DNA of 14,431 nt, taken from the NCBI GenBank assembly GCA_013817655.1, contig JACDCJ010000020.1, forward strand, positions 1 to 14,431, in the 5' to 3' direction. A program made the translations under genes and the position numbers. This document shows, piece by piece, positions 13,056 through 14,431 of this stretch. Position 1 is the first letter of the stretch; each line of letters opens with the position of its first letter. The stretch is from Actinosomnolentus pattersoniae (SeqCode). GTDB lineage: Bacteria; Actinomycetota; UBA4738. Under the pieces are notes generated by a model. That model was not told where the DNA came from. It did not search any database and was given only the letters and a program-made list of their open reading frames with translations.

Positions 13056-13608
13056 CGCCGCCCCCCTCGTGCTTCATCGACGCCCGCAGGGCCTGACGGG
13101 CTTGGAAGGCCAGGGCCCGTGCGGTCGCCGGCCTCACGGCAAGCAGTTGGCCGGCGGCCTCGGATGTGTAGTCCATGAGGTCGAGGAGGACCACGGCCGC
13201 CCGCTGACGGGGCGAAAGCGCCCGCAGGGCGGCCAGGAGGTCCTCACGCTCGTCCACGGCAGCGAACTCGTCGGCCGGCGGCTGCGGGCGGAGCATCCGT
13301 CGTGCGGCTCGCACCGTGCGCCTGATGCGGTTCCTGAACAGGTTGAACGCGGTGCGGTAGAGGTAGGCTGTCGGGTCGTCGAGCGTGCCGACCGTGTGCC
13401 ACCGCTCCCACAGCCGAAGGAAAGCCTCCTGCATCAGTTCCTCAGCCTCCGCTCTGTTCTCGGTCACCAGGCAGAGCGTGCCGTACAGGCGTCGCCGCTC
13501 CGCATCGAAGAACGCCTCGAACCGATGGATGCCTTCGGCTTTGGTTTCTTCGCCCACCACATCCTCGGACACCCTGGTCCCGGGCTCGGTCATCCCTGAG
13601 AAAGACAC
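13048..13608 (-). CDS. ECF-type RNA polymerase sigma factor
   Basis: The product has 186 residues from GTG 13608, or 181 from the in-frame ATG at 13593; neither start has a clear Shine-Dalgarno. Sigma region 2 is at about 29-98: FEAFFDAERRRLYGTL, then AEAEELMQEAFLRLWERW and AYLYRTAFNLFRNRIRR. Region 4 is at about 125-175: ALRALSPRQRAAVVLLDLM, then SEAAGQLLAVRPATARALAF. Regions 1.1 and 3 are absent, which defines the ECF group. It would direct RNA polymerase to a small regulon, held in check by a membrane partner. The downstream propeller gene overlaps its stop codon by eight bases. ECF genes often control their own operon; a GGAAC lies upstream on the minus strand at 13657-13653, but without a convincing -10. 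Confidence 0.9.
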   Translation of the reverse strand: MSFSGMTEPGTRVSEDVVGEETKAEGIHRFEAFFDAERRRLYGTLCLVTENRAEAEELMQEAFLRLWERWHTVGTLDDPTAYLYRTAFNLFRNRIRRTVRAARRMLRPQPPADEFAAVDEREDLLAALRALSPRQRAAVVLLDLMDYTSEAAGQLLAVRPATARALAFQARQALRASMKHEGGGDE

Positions 13609-13741
13609 CGGCGAGGAAGGTTTCGTTTAGGGAGCCGGCGCCGCCGTCGAGAGTTCCACTCCATCGCACCCTTACCGACGAAAGCGAGGGGCCCCGAGTT
13701 CTGCTACATATCCCGCCAGGCTTCCGCGCGAGTGCTTCGGC

Positions 13742-14005
13742 TCAGTCGGCGCCCTCGTGACCCACCATGCGGTCGACCTTGATGATGTCGCCGGCCCAAT
13801 CGCATGCCTGGCACCACGTGTGGTAGACGCGCCGATCGGCCTCCCAGTACTCCACCGAGATTCCGCTCTCGAGGTCGAGGACCGCGGCGCACCGCGGGCA
13901 GTGCCTGGGCAGGTCGTCGACGTGGCGCTTGCGGTCGGCGTCCCACCAGCGCTCGCCGGTGAGACGCGGCTGCCCCTCGCTGGTAGTGGGCCGCTCGTCG
14001 CTCAG
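13742..14005 (-). CDS. Small double-CxxC zinc-ribbon or rubredoxin-like protein with a probable CTG start
   Basis: The 87-residue protein has two metal-binding pairs, CPRC at residues 36-39 and CQAC at 65-68, with hydrophobic and aromatic residues between them (ISVEYWEADRRVYHTW). This fits a zinc ribbon or a rubredoxin-like site. No ATG, GTG or TTG lies in frame near the beginning. A CTG at 14005 fits: GGAG lies seven bases before it, and CTGA overlaps the TGA stop of the oxygenase gene. The only later GTG falls after the first CxxC and would destroy the site. Encoded directly behind a Rieske oxygenase, it may help assembly, electron transfer or regulation, but the family is not known to me. 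Confidence 0.6.
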   Translation of the reverse strand: MSDERPTTSEGQPRLTGERWWDADRKRHVDDLPRHCPRCAAVLDLESGISVEYWEADRRVYHTWCQACDWAGDIIKVDRMVGHEGAD

Positions 14006-14430
14006 GATGACGCTCCGGCGGGAGCCACCTCGCCACGGGCCTGCGCCGCGGCGATGTGGAGCTTCTTCAGCATGTCGGCCTGCGGCGAGTACCGGGACGA
14101 TCCCCGGTCGATCCACTGGAGGGCGAACTCCGCCCCGGACCCGAACTTCGAGCGCTCGCAGGGCAGGTCGATCCGCTCGTGGGGCTCCCGGATCACCCCC
14201 AGGGGATCGCGGCCGTCCTTGACGGCCGCCATGTTCTCGCGGAACATCCGCCGGAGCATCGTGACCCCGATGTCGGACTTGCCGATGTGCTCGGCCGTCC
14301 GATCCGCGACGGTGCCCTGGGTCACCCAGGTCATGACGTCCTGCCCCTCGATGTAGTCGACGATGTGGGCGCCCTTCTCGTCGCGCCACTGGTACTCGTA
14401 GTCGAACGGATACAGCTGCTCGGGATAGGT
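14002..14430 (-). CDS. Rieske-type ring-hydroxylating oxygenase alpha subunit, C-terminal part
   Basis: The frame is open from the window edge to TGA at 14002, giving 142 residues. The piece YIEGQDVMTWVTQGTVADRT, then EHIGKSDIGVTMLRRMFREN and AAVKDGRDPLGVI, is typical of the C-terminal catalytic domain of phthalate 4,5-dioxygenase-like and phenoxybenzoate dioxygenase-like alpha subunits. These enzymes use a Rieske cluster and a mononuclear iron to hydroxylate aromatic or related substrates, with electrons from a reductase. The Rieske motif and the iron ligands would be upstream, outside the window. The substrate cannot be inferred. A small CxxC protein is coupled to its stop codon. Confidence 0.82.
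   Translation of the reverse strand, partial: TYPEQLYPFDYEYQWRDEKGAHIVDYIEGQDVMTWVTQGTVADRTAEHIGKSDIGVTMLRRMFRENMAAVKDGRDPLGVIREPHERIDLPCERSKFGSGAEFALQWIDRGSSRYSPQADMLKKLHIAAAQARGEVAPAGASS
14013..14016 (-). promoter_or_regulatory. Ribosome binding site supporting the CTG start at 14005
   Basis: GGAG on the minus strand is followed by seven bases and then CTG. It lies inside the last codons of the oxygenase gene, so translation of the two genes is probably coupled. Confidence 0.45.
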
Positions 14431-14431
14431 C

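Noticed and set aside
12238..13599. 453-codon open frame on the plus strand
   Set aside because: It is antisense to both the propeller and the sigma factor, which have clear motifs. Its Ser/Thr/Pro-rich translation mirrors the propeller repeats.
13653..13657. GGAAC on the minus strand as a -35 of an autoregulated ECF promoter
   Set aside because: No matching -10 is found at 16-17 bases, and a five-base motif is common by chance.

Overview
This is a high-GC stretch of chromosome, most likely from an uncultivated Actinomycetota. Three things point there: a partial DUF2342-type zincin, a PDZ/Lon-like protease and a large UPF0182 membrane protein lie close together, as in actinobacteria (from memory Rv3195, Rv3194c and Rv3193c in Mycobacterium); several genes appear to be transcribed leaderless; GTG, TTG and probably CTG starts are used. 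The assignment rests on family resemblance and gene order only.

Left part (1-7191, core genome). The N-terminus of a DUF2342 metalloprotease (minus, cut by the window edge) is divergent from a tight operon: moaE, an MreB-like actin and a DUF1028 Ntn-type hydrolase with a C-terminal peptidoglycan-binding-like domain. The two directions share one palindromic -10 element. A two-helix membrane protein (minus) converges on this operon, and a PDZ plus Lon-type serine protease and UPF0182 follow on the plus strand. Next comes the initiator tRNA-fMet with a clear sigma-70-type promoter.

Middle (7147-11281, integrated element). The 3' part of tRNA-fMet, from within the anticodon stem through the discriminator base plus three bases, is repeated perfectly over 48 bp 4.09 kb away (attL 7147-7194, attR 11234-11281). 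Inside lie a tyrosine recombinase that has its catalytic domain but has lost its N-terminus, 11-bp-phased CTTCTGCC repeats near both ends (likely integrase arm sites), broken gene remnants, a repeat-containing non-coding stretch, an ABM-type small protein, a SnoaL/NTF2-like protein and a membrane-anchored coiled-coil protein. The element looks small and probably defective. The hairpin that probably terminated the tRNA transcript before insertion now sits just beyond attR.

Right part (11282-14431, host). A small secreted or anchored protein gene (plus) runs tail-to-tail into, and overlaps, a membrane-anchored seven-bladed beta-propeller protein. The propeller gene is translationally coupled to an upstream ECF sigma factor (both minus), giving a likely sigma/membrane-sensor pair. 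At the right edge is the C-terminus of a Rieske-type ring-hydroxylating oxygenase alpha subunit (minus). It is coupled to a small double-CxxC zinc-ribbon/rubredoxin-like protein that seems to start at CTG.

No CRISPR array, rRNA, toxin-antitoxin pair or recognisable defence system was seen. The most informative features are the tRNA-fMet element and its decay, the recurring TANNNT-N6-start leaderless promoter pattern, and the two coupled gene pairs on the right.
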